From positions 62,001 to 126,000 of the forward strand of contig CANNGJ010000004.1 of assembly GCA_947504185.1 (NCBI GenBank): a stretch of 64,000 nt of DNA, read 5' to 3'. The notes beneath the pieces were generated by a model. That model ran no database searches, had not been told where the DNA came from, and was given only the letters and a program-made list of their open reading frames with translations. Made by a program: the position numbers and the translations under genes. The stretch is from an uncultured Tenacibaculum sp. GTDB lineage: Bacteria; Bacteroidota; Bacteroidia; Flavobacteriales; Flavobacteriaceae. Shown here one piece after another: positions 1 through 8,348 of this stretch (within the stretch, counting starts at the first letter, position 1; every line of letters starts with the position of its first letter).

Positions 1-1
1 T

Positions 2-1120
2 ATTCAATCTATAGTATCATTTCTTTTTGTTTTTTCAATGCCATTTATTTTAGCAAAAGCTTTTATGGCATATAAAGATCCATTTAGTTTATATGAAAAC
101 CCAATTGTGTGGTTTGTAATTATAGGGTTTGGTTTAGTAGTATTGTTAAAAGAAGTTTTGGCAGCTACAGTTGTAAATAAGGCAAATGAGTTAATGCCTA
201 AAAATTACACAAGAGTACAAACAGTTATTTCTTTTTTGTTTTTGTTTTTAACACCCATAGCATTAGCAAAAGCGATTAGCTCATATGAGAATCCGTTTAA
301 CTTTTTAGAAAATCCATTAATCTGGATTGGTTTGATAGCTTTTGGTTTAGTAGTATTAGCAAAAGAAATGCTAACGATAACTGGAGTAGCAAAAATTGAA
401 AAAGCTGAAATGATTAAAGCAGGAATTAATCCTGAAGAAGTTGATCATTGGGCTTGGGCTAAAAAACTAATTAATAAATGGACAGAAGCCAAAGCTATTG
501 AAGAAGAAGGAGAAATTGTGTTAGATCATAATTACGACGGAATTAAAGAATTAGATAACAATTTACCGCCTTGGTGGGTGTATATGTTCTATGCAACGAT
601 CATTTTCGCAGTAGTATATTTAGTAAAATACGAAATGATGGGAGCTCCAAATCAAGATATGGAGTATGCACAATCTGTAGCACAAGCTAAGAGAGAACTA
701 GCAGCTTTTAGATCAACATCTAAAGAAGCAATTATCGATGCTGAAACAGTAACGATTCTAACAGGTGAAAGTGATTTAAATAGAGGTAAAGCTGTTTATA
801 ATTTAAACTGTGCTGCTTGTCATATCGCTGATGGAGGTGGAGGTATCGGACCTAACTTAACCGATGAATATTGGATTTTAGGTGGAGGTATTAAAAACGT
901 TTTTACAACAATTACAAATGGTGGTCGTGACGGTAAAGGAATGGTTGCTTGGGGTAAAACCTTAAAGCCAAAAGACATCCAAAAAGTGGCAAGTTATATT
1001 ATGGGTATGCAAGGTACTACACCTGCAAAGCCAAAACCACCACAAGGAGAGTTGTATAAAGACGAAGCTCAAGAAGTAAAAGAAGAAGTTATAGAACAAG
1101 TAAAAGATAGTGTTCAATAA
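2..1120 (+). CDS. ccoP: cbb3-type cytochrome c oxidase subunit III (CcoP), 5' end outside window
   Basis: Membrane-anchored c-type cytochrome subunit that passes electrons to the CcoN/CcoO core of a high-affinity cbb3 oxidase. The frame is open to the first bases of the window, so the start lies upstream; the ATG at 38 is internal. A single haem c motif CAACH is encoded at 809-823, followed by the GGGGIGPNLTDEYW and KGMVAWG segments typical of flavobacterial CcoP (one haem domain rather than the two of proteobacterial CcoP). The stretch HNYDGIKELDNNLPPWW before a membrane helix is a CcoP hallmark. Oddly, the N-terminal part is a tandem repeat of a two-helix unit (see findings). Followed by ccoG, ccoH and a DsbD_2/SafE-like gene, i.e. 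the usual cco order. Identification is secure; the complete N-terminus cannot be seen. Confidence 0.95.
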   Translation: MQSIVSFLFVFSMPFILAKAFMAYKDPFSLYENPIVWFVIIGFGLVVLLKEVLAATVVNKANELMPKNYTRVQTVISFLFLFLTPIALAKAISSYENPFNFLENPLIWIGLIAFGLVVLAKEMLTITGVAKIEKAEMIKAGINPEEVDHWAWAKKLINKWTEAKAIEEEGEIVLDHNYDGIKELDNNLPPWWVYMFYATIIFAVVYLVKYEMMGAPNQDMEYAQSVAQAKRELAAFRSTSKEAIIDAETVTILTGESDLNRGKAVYNLNCAACHIADGGGGIGPNLTDEYWILGGGIKNVFTTITNGGRDGKGMVAWGKTLKPKDIQKVASYIMGMQGTTPAKPKPPQGELYKDEAQEVKEEVIEQVKDSVQ

Positions 1121-1150
1121 TATTGAACATTGGTTTGGTTTTAATAGTTG

Positions 1151-2575
1151 ATGATGGAAACACCCGAGAACGAACAATTTAGAGATAGTATTGGTACTGT
1201 TACAAAAGAAGGCAAACGTGCTTGGGTGTATCCTAAAAAACCAAGCGGACGATTCTATAAATATAGAAGCTATGTAAGCTATTTTTTATTAGCATTTTTA
1301 TTATCAGCGCCATTTATTAAAATCAATGGAAATCAGTTTTTACTGTTTAATGTTTTAGAGCGTAAGTTCAATATTTTCGGATTTCCTTTTTGGCCACAAG
1401 ACTTTCATTTGTTGGTGGTTTCAATGATTGTTGGAGTTGTATTTATTATTCTGTTTACTGTTGTTTTTGGACGCATTTTTTGTGGATGGATTTGTCCGCA
1501 AACGATATTTCTAGAAATGGTTTTTAGAAAGATTGAATACTGGATTGATGGAGATAGAGGAAAACAAATTCGTTTAGAAAAACAAAAATGGAATGCAGAG
1601 AAAATAAAAAAGAGATTATTAAAATGGTTTATCTTTTTTATTATTTCGTTCCTAATTGCAAATGTATTTTTAGCGTATTTAATAGGGGGAGACACTGTAA
1701 TTGAATATGTAACAGGAAATCCGTTTGATAATTTAAATACATTAATTTCCTTATTAATTTTCACAGGAGTTTTCTATTTTATTTTCGCGTGGTTTAGAGA
1801 ACAAGTATGTATTATCGCTTGTCCTTATGGTAGGTTACAGGGAGTTCTATTAGATAATAAAACCATTAATGTTGCGTACGATCATGTTCGTGGAGAAGGA
1901 GAAAAGGGGAGAGCAAAATTCAATAGAAAAGAAGATAGAGCAACCACAGGAAAAGGAGATTGTATTGATTGTTTTCAATGTGTAAATGTATGTCCTACAG
2001 GAGTTGATATTCGTAACGGTACGCAGTTAGAATGTGTAAACTGTACCGCTTGTATCGATGAGTGCGATCATATGATGGAAAAGGTTGGATTGCCAAAAGG
2101 ACTAATTCGTTATGCTAGTAAGGAGAATATTGTAAAGAAAGCACCTTTTCAGTTTTCAGCAAGAATGAAAGGATACTCTGCTGTGTTGGGAATTTTAATA
2201 GCGGTATTAATCGGAATGTTGTTCTTAAGAAATGATGTTGAGGCTACTATTTTACGTTTACCAGGGCAATTATATCAGCATAAAGAAAACGGAATTATTA
2301 GTAATATTTACACCTACAAAGTAATCAATAAAACGACGAGACAATTTGATGATGTTAGTTTTAAGCTGGTATCACATAAAGGAAAAATAGAAACAGTAAC
2401 GCATCAAAATTTTGAAATTCCAAAACAAGGATTGGCAGAAGGAACCTTATTTATAGAGGTACATCAATCTGAAATGAAAAAAGAAAAAATAGACTTAAAA
2501 ATAGGAGTTTATAGCGGTGATAAATTAATAGAAACTACTAAAACTAATTTTTTAGGACCAAGAAGTTATAGATAA
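1151..2575 (+). CDS. ccoG: cytochrome c oxidase accessory protein CcoG (polyferredoxin)
   Basis: Membrane-bound iron-sulfur protein of cbb3 oxidase biogenesis; proteobacterial CcoG has been implicated in copper reduction for oxidase assembly. About 474 aa. Sequence shows several N-terminal helices, a CGWICPQ motif, a CIIACPYGRLQ motif, then two ferredoxin-like clusters (CIDCFQCVNVCPTG and CVNCTACIDEC), another helix, and an Ig-like C-terminal domain. Start taken at the ATG at 1151 (a second ATG follows at 1154); an in-frame TTG just upstream is less likely. It lies 30 bases after ccoP and 16 before ccoH, so all are probably co-transcribed. Confidence 0.95.
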   Translation: MMETPENEQFRDSIGTVTKEGKRAWVYPKKPSGRFYKYRSYVSYFLLAFLLSAPFIKINGNQFLLFNVLERKFNIFGFPFWPQDFHLLVVSMIVGVVFIILFTVVFGRIFCGWICPQTIFLEMVFRKIEYWIDGDRGKQIRLEKQKWNAEKIKKRLLKWFIFFIISFLIANVFLAYLIGGDTVIEYVTGNPFDNLNTLISLLIFTGVFYFIFAWFREQVCIIACPYGRLQGVLLDNKTINVAYDHVRGEGEKGRAKFNRKEDRATTGKGDCIDCFQCVNVCPTGVDIRNGTQLECVNCTACIDECDHMMEKVGLPKGLIRYASKENIVKKAPFQFSARMKGYSAVLGILIAVLIGMLFLRNDVEATILRLPGQLYQHKENGIISNIYTYKVINKTTRQFDDVSFKLVSHKGKIETVTHQNFEIPKQGLAEGTLFIEVHQSEMKKEKIDLKIGVYSGDKLIETTKTNFLGPRSYR

Positions 2576-2591
2576 TTTAAAAACAATAAAA

Positions 2592-3038
2592 ATGAAACTA
2601 AACTGGGGCACGGGTATAGTAATTGCAATTATTGGATTTATAAGTTTTATTATGTATTTCGTTATATCGATGAGTACAGGTAAAAACTATAATCACGATT
2701 TAGTATCTGATAAATATTATCAGAAAGAACTAGAATATCAAGAAACAATAACAGCAACTAAAAATGCAAAAGCATTAAAAGAAAACATATCAATAGAACA
2801 ATCAATCGGGGGACTGATTGTAAATTTTCCAAAAGATTTTGATTATAAAAAAATTTCAGGAAAAGTGTTCCTATACAGACCATCTAATAAGCAATTAGAT
2901 TTTGAAATTCCTATTTCACTATCTAAAACATATTTGCTCGTGCCTGAGAAACGTTTATTGGGTGGTCGTTGGAACATTAGTGTTTCTTGGAACTACAACA
3001 ATACAGCTTATTTTTATCAGAAAGAGTTGATCTACTAA
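2592..3038 (+). CDS. ccoH: FixH/CcoH family protein
   Basis: Small cbb3-oxidase assembly/stability protein, 148 aa, with one N-terminal membrane helix (about residues 8-28) and a periplasmic beta-rich domain, as expected for FixH. The segment after the helix (NHDLVSDKYYQKELEYQ) is characteristic of Bacteroidota FixH. The stop codon overlaps the next start by one base (TAATG), a sign of translational coupling. Function is inferred from family and operon position; no catalytic residues are expected. Confidence 0.88.
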   Translation: MKLNWGTGIVIAIIGFISFIMYFVISMSTGKNYNHDLVSDKYYQKELEYQETITATKNAKALKENISIEQSIGGLIVNFPKDFDYKKISGKVFLYRPSNKQLDFEIPISLSKTYLLVPEKRLLGGRWNISVSWNYNNTAYFYQKELIY

Positions 3039-3736
3039 TGTTTATTTCGGCACTCATATTTGGTTTACTAGGAAGCTTTCATTGCATAGGCATGTGCGGA
3101 CCGATAGCTTTTATGTTGCCTGTAGATAGAACTAATAAAGCAAAACAAGTTTTACAAATAGTAAGCTATCATTTTGGCCGCTTATTTACGTATAGTCTAA
3201 TCGGATTGTTATTTGGACTTTTAGGAAAAGGATTTTATTTCTTTGGATTTCAACAACAACTTTCTATTATAGTTGGGGTTTTAATGATTTTGGTTACCCT
3301 TTTACCCAAAAATTTTCAGAAATACAATTTTTCAAAGCCAATTAATAAGGTGGTAATGAAGGTAAAATCTGCTTTAGGAAAAGAATTAAAAAAGAGAGGA
3401 AATGATACTTTTTTTACTATAGGATTTTTAAATGGATTTCTTCCTTGTGGGTTGGTCTATATGGCAGTTTTCGGAGCTTTAGTAACCACAAATGCGCTCT
3501 CAGGAAGTTTATATATGTTCATCTTTGGATTAGGTACAATTCCGTTAATGACAACTGTAGTGTATATTGGTAATTTCGCTAACGGGTTGGTAAGAAAAAA
3601 GATTCAACAAGTAATACCTTTTGTAGTAGTTTTTATCGGTGTTTTATTTGTGCTTCGTGGTTTGGGATTAGGAATCCCTTATGTATCTCCAGTACCAGTT
3701 TCGGACTTAGCAACTTCAGTAAAAGGATGCCATTAA
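3038..3736 (+). CDS. SafE/DsbD_2-type membrane protein of the cbb3 operon
   Basis: About 232 aa with six predicted helices. Two cysteine/histidine motifs in helices, FHCIGMCGP near the N-terminus and NGFLPCGLVY in the middle, match the sulfite exporter TauE/SafE-like, DsbD_2 family often found next to cbb3 oxidase genes and thought to help copper supply. Start chosen at the ATG overlapping the ccoH stop because the strongly conserved helix begins there; a longer in-frame extension at 2987 would lie wholly inside ccoH. It is the last gene of the oxidase operon visible here. The transported species is not known. Confidence 0.85.
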   Translation: MFISALIFGLLGSFHCIGMCGPIAFMLPVDRTNKAKQVLQIVSYHFGRLFTYSLIGLLFGLLGKGFYFFGFQQQLSIIVGVLMILVTLLPKNFQKYNFSKPINKVVMKVKSALGKELKKRGNDTFFTIGFLNGFLPCGLVYMAVFGALVTTNALSGSLYMFIFGLGTIPLMTTVVYIGNFANGLVRKKIQQVIPFVVVFIGVLFVLRGLGLGIPYVSPVPVSDLATSVKGCH

Positions 3737-3747
3737 TACTTTTTGAC

Positions 3748-3761
3748 ATGATATAAATCAT
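3748..3761 (+). promoter_or_regulatory. candidate FNR/CRP-family binding site
   Basis: ATGAT-ATAA-ATCAT, a perfect inverted repeat whose core TGAT-N4-ATCA equals the core of the FNR consensus TTGAT-N4-ATCAA. Its centre (3754.5) is about 41.5 bases upstream of the start predicted from the -7-like element at 3784-3791, the class II activator position. Confidence 0.5.
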
Positions 3762-3783
3762 ACTATTTTTTAAGAATGTAAAG

Positions 3784-3791
3784 TAACTTTA
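3784..3791 (+). promoter_or_regulatory. -7 element for the universal stress gene
   Basis: TAACTTTA, seven of eight matches to the Bacteroidota -7 consensus TAnnTTTG, 32 bases before the ATG of the stress gene. No clear -33 TTG box precedes it, which suits an activator-dependent promoter. Confidence 0.4.
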
Positions 3792-3823
3792 TACTAGAAG
3801 TTAAACCAATAAATTACCCTATT

Positions 3824-4657
3824 ATGAAAAAAATAATTGTACCAGTCGATTTTTCAATATATTCAGAAAACGCTTTACAAACCGCTGCTTTTTTAGCAAA
3901 ACAATCTGATGCTGAGGTTTTAGTTGTTCATATGCTAGAACTTTCAAATGCTATTATAAGTCAATCAGAAAGTTATGCTCAGCAAGAAACTGTTTTCTAT
4001 TTAAAGTTAGCTGAAAAAAGGTTCAATAAATTTTTACAGAAAGATTATTTGTCTGAAGTAAAGGTAAAACCAGTTATAAAGCACTTTAAAATTTTTAGTG
4101 AATTAGATGAACTAGCGAGAGAAGAGAATGCCGATTTAATAGTTATGGGCTCTAAAGGAACTAGCGGACTAAAAGAAATGTTTATTGGTTCTAATACCGA
4201 AAAGGTAATTCGTTACGCTCATGTGCCTGTATTAGTGGTAAAAGACACTCCGATAGTAAGTAAATTAGAGAAGGCAGTTTTTGCGTGTGATTTTTCTGAT
4301 GATGATGTTAGTCCTTATTTAGAAGCTAAAACTTTTTTCGAAAAAATGAATTGCAGTTTACAATTAGTGTATGTTAGTACACCAACTACAAAGTTTAAAA
4401 GTACAAAAGAGATTGAAGAAAAGATGATTCAGTTTTTTAATAAAACTAATGAAGATGTAAATGAAGTTTCTAACGTAAAAGTAATCTCTGATTATTCAGT
4501 AGAAAAGGGAGTGTTATATTATACCAACAAAAGTGAGTCGGATATTTTGGCTGTAGCGACCCATGGTAGAAAAGGAATTTCTCACTTTTTTGAAGGAAGT
4601 ATTTCAGAGGATATTGCGAATCACAGTAAGTTGCCGGTACTTTCATTTAAGATTTAA
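3824..4657 (+). CDS. universal stress protein, two tandem UspA domains
   Basis: 277 aa cytoplasmic protein made of two UspA domains (about residues 1-141 and 150-277). The first ends in a complete nucleotide-binding motif (GSKG, nine residues, GS). In the second, the first glycine is alanine (ATHG, nine residues, GS), so ATP binding there may be weaker. Family members bind ATP and act in low-oxygen or starvation survival. It follows the cbb3 oxidase operon and has its own promoter region with an FNR-like palindrome, which suggests oxygen-linked control. The partner or target is unknown. Confidence 0.92.
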   Translation: MKKIIVPVDFSIYSENALQTAAFLAKQSDAEVLVVHMLELSNAIISQSESYAQQETVFYLKLAEKRFNKFLQKDYLSEVKVKPVIKHFKIFSELDELAREENADLIVMGSKGTSGLKEMFIGSNTEKVIRYAHVPVLVVKDTPIVSKLEKAVFACDFSDDDVSPYLEAKTFFEKMNCSLQLVYVSTPTTKFKSTKEIEEKMIQFFNKTNEDVNEVSNVKVISDYSVEKGVLYYTNKSESDILAVATHGRKGISHFFEGSISEDIANHSKLPVLSFKI

Positions 4658-4682
4658 TATCAATAATTTAATTATAAAACAA

Positions 4683-4711
4683 AAAACTCGATACAGATTG
4701 TATCGAGTTTT
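4683..4711. terminator. bidirectional rho-independent terminator
   Basis: 12-bp perfect stem (AAAACTCGATAC / GTATCGAGTTTT) with a 5-nt loop and flanking A and T runs, between two convergent genes (stress protein and DUF4369 lipoprotein). Confidence 0.85.
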
Positions 4712-4732
4712 TTGTTTTATATAAAAGTAAAA

Positions 4733-5437
4733 TTACTTAGCTTCTTTAGCCTTAATATTGCTTACAAATTTTTGTAAACGTTTACCGTAATCTGAAGCTT
4801 TAACTTTATCAGTTAAACTATTATTAATAGTATCTAATAATTGAATATTAGCATCGAATAATTCTGATAAAGCAATATAAGGAGCAGCTTCACTATTAGC
4901 ATTTGCGATGGCAAAATTTGTAGTAAATAAAAAACGACGACGCATCATTTTTTTATAATCAGCTTCTAATTGCTTAATTAAACTATCATTTTTAGTTTTA
5001 CGAACTTCAAAATCTTTAGCGATAAAATCTAAACGCTGATCTCTAAAACGACCATCTATTTCACGAAATTTATCCATTACTTCTTGATTTTTAGATCCTT
5101 TTATTTCTGGATTAAATCCAAAGTTTTCAACACCATCATTAATAGTAATTTCTCCTTTTTCTCCAAAAAACATTAAGTGTTTGTCTTTAGTATTACCATC
5201 AAAAGTTAAGTAATACATAACAGGAGTGTCTACATTATCAGTCAATGTAAATTTATCGCTACCTAATAAAGCCATAGAATCGACAGACACTAAAAGGGTA
5301 TCATTCATTTTTTGAAGATAAAGCGTACCTTTTTTTAATCCTTTAATTTGACCTTTAACAATCATGTTTCCTTCTTTTTTAGAAGAACATGCGATAGCTA
5401 TAATTACCAATACGAAAATGGCTAAAAGTTTTTTCAT
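4733..5437 (-). CDS. DUF4369-type outer-membrane-associated lipoprotein
   Basis: 234 aa. N-terminus MKKLLAIFVLVIIAIACSSKK is a lipoprotein signal with the acylated cysteine at residue 20, followed by the KGQIKGLKKGTLYLQKM segment typical of DUF4369, a small beta domain often found at the N-terminus of Bacteroidota thioredoxin lipoproteins. Here no thioredoxin domain follows; the C-terminal half is helical. Start moved to the ATG at 5437 because the longer frame adds eight residues before the signal. Last gene of a run with DUF2490 and DUF819. Function unknown. Confidence 0.75.
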   Translation of the reverse strand: MKKLLAIFVLVIIAIACSSKKEGNMIVKGQIKGLKKGTLYLQKMNDTLLVSVDSMALLGSDKFTLTDNVDTPVMYYLTFDGNTKDKHLMFFGEKGEITINDGVENFGFNPEIKGSKNQEVMDKFREIDGRFRDQRLDFIAKDFEVRKTKNDSLIKQLEADYKKMMRRRFLFTTNFAIANANSEAAPYIALSELFDANIQLLDTINNSLTDKVKASDYGKRLQKFVSNIKAKEAK

Positions 5438-5476
5438 CTGAAATAAAATTTTGAATTGCAAATATGCAGAAATCTA

Positions 5477-6784
5477 CTAAATTTTAGAGGCTATTTCCAT
5501 TAAAATTGTACACAAGATAGCTCCAACAGTTCCAATAGCGTAACCAAATACAGCTAATAAAACACCTACAGTCGCTAAAGATGGGTGAAATGCAGAAGCT
5601 ACAATAGGAGCAGAAGCAGCACCACCAACGTTAGCTTGACTACCTACTGCTAAAAAGAAGTAAGGAGCTCTAATTAGTTTAGCAACTAATATTAATAATC
5701 CTGCATGAATACTCATCCAAACTAAACCAATTGCGATTAATCCTAAATTATCAAAAATCATTGCTAAGTCCATTTTCATACCAATGGTAGCAACTAAGAT
5801 GTAAATAAATACACTACCTAGTTTACTAGCACCTGCACCTTCGTAGTTCTTAGCTTTTGTAAACGATAAAATAATTGCAATAATGGTTGAAATACTAATC
5901 AACCAAAAGAAACTTGAACCTAAAAAGGTGAAAACGTTTTTCCAAGTTTCAGATTCAATACCAGCAACTAAATCGCTAAATAAAGAACTTAAATATGATG
6001 CAGCAAAGTGACCAAAACCAACAGTTCCGAATGCTATGGCAAGCATAATCATTAAATCTGTTAACGAAGGGTTTCTTTTTACACTTTGTGTAAAACTAGA
6101 AACCTTTTCTTTTAACTCTTCAATCGCTGTAGTATCTGCTTTTAACCACTTGTTAATTTTATCTTTTCTACCAATTCCGATTAACAAAATAGCCATCCAA
6201 ATATTAGCAACTACAATATCAACAAATACCATACCTCCATATTTAGCAGGACTGTATTGGTAAATTTCTAACATGGCAGTTTGGTTAGCACCTCCACCAA
6301 TCCAGCTTCCAGCTAAAGTTGATAAACCTCTCCATACAGCATCAAATCCTGCTCCTCCAACTGTTTCTGGAGAAAATATTGAAATTAATAAAATAGCTAA
6401 AGGACCACCAATAATAATACCTATGGTTCCGGTGAAAAACATAATTAGTGCCTTAGAACCTAGATTAAAAATAGCTTTTAAATCGATACTCAAGGTCATT
6501 AAAACCAAAGCAGCAGGCAATAAAAATCTACTAGCAACATAATACAATTGAGATTTTCCTTTTACAGCTTCGCCAGCTGTACTTACCGTTTCCCATTCAG
6601 GAGCAATAACCCCAAGAGTAGTGAATATTGCAGGAATAAAATATGCCATGAATAATCCTGGAACTATTTTATAGAATTTATGCCAAAACCCTGAAGTTTT
6701 AGATTCAGTATAAAATACAAATCCTAATGAAATCATTAAGATTCCGAATACAATAGCATCATTTGTAAAAGTAGGTGCAGTCAT
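5477..6784 (-). CDS. DUF819 family integral membrane protein
   Basis: 435 aa, about 11-12 hydrophobic helices, with glycine-rich segments in the membrane (SWIGGGANQTAM and GSQANVGGAASAPIVASAF) that recur in both halves, as in secondary transporters with inverted repeats. Matches the YjcL/DUF819 family. A transport role is inference; no substrate is known. It lies 32 bases after the DUF2490 gene and before the DUF4369 gene, so the three may be one transcript. Confidence 0.82.
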   Translation of the reverse strand: MTAPTFTNDAIVFGILMISLGFVFYTESKTSGFWHKFYKIVPGLFMAYFIPAIFTTLGVIAPEWETVSTAGEAVKGKSQLYYVASRFLLPAALVLMTLSIDLKAIFNLGSKALIMFFTGTIGIIIGGPLAILLISIFSPETVGGAGFDAVWRGLSTLAGSWIGGGANQTAMLEIYQYSPAKYGGMVFVDIVVANIWMAILLIGIGRKDKINKWLKADTTAIEELKEKVSSFTQSVKRNPSLTDLMIMLAIAFGTVGFGHFAASYLSSLFSDLVAGIESETWKNVFTFLGSSFFWLISISTIIAIILSFTKAKNYEGAGASKLGSVFIYILVATIGMKMDLAMIFDNLGLIAIGLVWMSIHAGLLILVAKLIRAPYFFLAVGSQANVGGAASAPIVASAFHPSLATVGVLLAVFGYAIGTVGAILCTILMEIASKI

Positions 6785-6816
6785 TTTTATGTTAGTTTTT
6801 TGCTAAAGTATGAAAA

Positions 6817-7485
6817 TTACTTAGTCTTTTTTCTGTGATCAGTACTTATAGCAATTCCTAATTGAATTCTATCAAAGCTTCTACTAGCGTCATTTGAAAT
6901 ATTCATATAACCAACTTGTAATTTTACAACATCAGAAAGTTTATATTTTAAACCAGTTCCAAACCAATTCTGATTGTATGATTGTCCGTCAAAATCAAAG
7001 AAGATTTCGTCATATAGATAAGTTGACCATTTTTTAGATAATGGATAACTTAAACCTAATTGATATCGAATAAAATGACCTGTTCTTGACTCAAAAAAAC
7101 GTTGCTCAGCTCTTAAACGGTGAGCAATACCTAAATTGGATAATTTATGTTTTACATTTAAATCTTCGTAAATACGATGCTCATTATCATCACCACCATC
7201 TACATTATATGAATCAAGATCATCAGTATTTAAAAAAGCATACCCAATAGTAGCACTTACGGTTTTATTAAATTGATAATTACCACCTAATCGTCCAATA
7301 AATTGTTGCATATCATCACCAACTTCAAAAAAACGGAAATGTGCCATGGTTTTTAAACTAAACTTATCTGAAACTTTATGAGAGCCGTTATACATGTACC
7401 AAACTCCCAGTTCTTTTTCAGGGTTTTCCTGAGCGTAACTATTAATACTTACTAGGAATAATAAAAAGATTACTGTTTTTTTCAT
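6817..7485 (-). CDS. DUF2490 family outer membrane beta-barrel protein
   Basis: 222 aa with a signal peptide ending SYA-QE. The rest consists of alternating amphipathic strands with aromatic ends (WSTYLYDEIFFDF, LKYKLSDVVKLQVGYM), and the ELGVWYMYNGSHK start is typical of DUF2490. Likely a small outer membrane barrel; cargo unknown. First gene of the minus-strand group with DUF819 and DUF4369. Confidence 0.8.
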   Translation of the reverse strand: MKKTVIFLLFLVSINSYAQENPEKELGVWYMYNGSHKVSDKFSLKTMAHFRFFEVGDDMQQFIGRLGGNYQFNKTVSATIGYAFLNTDDLDSYNVDGGDDNEHRIYEDLNVKHKLSNLGIAHRLRAEQRFFESRTGHFIRYQLGLSYPLSKKWSTYLYDEIFFDFDGQSYNQNWFGTGLKYKLSDVVKLQVGYMNISNDASRSFDRIQLGIAISTDHRKKTK

Positions 7486-7584
7486 TTTTTAAATTATGTT
7501 AAGAAAGCAAAAATAAGGAAAAGAAGACCTTTTAAAAATTTATATGAAAACATTACATTTACGTAATTTATAAATCGATAAATT

Positions 7585-8289
7585 GTGGAAGAAGAAATTG
7601 AAAACTTATCTATTACTGAATTAAAAACTGAGTTGTTTGCTTTTTTGAATTTAGAAAAAGGAATTCCGTTTACTTACATTACTTTATTTAAAAAGCCATT
7701 TGACGCAATAAAAACTTATACTTTAAAGGATAGGAAGTTTTTAACCAATCCATTAAAATATTTATTGTTTAGCGTAGCCGTTTATACTTTATTCGTTAAT
7801 TATCATAATGGGTTTAAAGATTTTATGACGAATGCAAATAAGGGTAATAAAAAGACGTTCGAAGGGATTGAAAAAATGTTTGATGCAGAACTTTTTGAGA
7901 AATTTTTACTAGCTCAAGAGTTTTATTTGTCTTCGATGAATATTATCTATCTTTTTGCAGTACCTATAGTTGGATGGGTGACTTATTTATTTTTTAGGAA
8001 AAAATATAATTATGCAGAGAATTTAGCTATACATTGTTATTTGTTTGGGACTGCAAATTGGACAAGTTTAATCCTAATATTGGTAACATTATTTTTTGAT
8101 TTTTCTGGAGGTTTTATGTTATTTTTAGGAATAACTACTTTTATGATAATTTTTTATCTAATAAAATACATATATCAAATAAAATGGATCAATGCTTTAG
8201 GTATTCAACTATTATTATTGATAATTTTTATGATTACAACTCAAGTTTATTTAATAGGCCTGTTTTTTTATTACCTATTATTTACTTAA
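7585..8289 (+). CDS. DUF3667-like membrane protein without zinc ribbon, GTG start
   Basis: 234 aa, four or five helices. The segment FLNLEKGIPFTYITLFKKPFDAIKTY...NPLKYLLFSVAVYTLF matches the DUF3667 core, but the cysteine-rich N-terminal ribbon usual in that family is absent. An in-frame TAA at 7579 and the GTG at 7585 fix the start closely; no ATG is near. Stands alone between divergent and convergent genes, with its own terminator. Role unknown. Confidence 0.65.
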   Translation: MEEEIENLSITELKTELFAFLNLEKGIPFTYITLFKKPFDAIKTYTLKDRKFLTNPLKYLLFSVAVYTLFVNYHNGFKDFMTNANKGNKKTFEGIEKMFDAELFEKFLLAQEFYLSSMNIIYLFAVPIVGWVTYLFFRKKYNYAENLAIHCYLFGTANWTSLILILVTLFFDFSGGFMLFLGITTFMIIFYLIKYIYQIKWINALGIQLLLLIIFMITTQVYLIGLFFYYLLFT

Positions 8290-8295
8290 AAAAAT

Positions 8296-8328
8296 AAAAA
8301 CCCTTTGTGGAAAACACAAAGGGTTTTT
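8296..8328. terminator. bidirectional rho-independent terminator
   Basis: 14-bp perfect stem (AAAAACCCTTTGTG / CACAAAGGGTTTTT), 5-nt loop, between the convergent DUF3667 and S9 peptidase genes. Confidence 0.88.
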
Positions 8329-8348
8329 AACTAAACTATTTTTAATAA

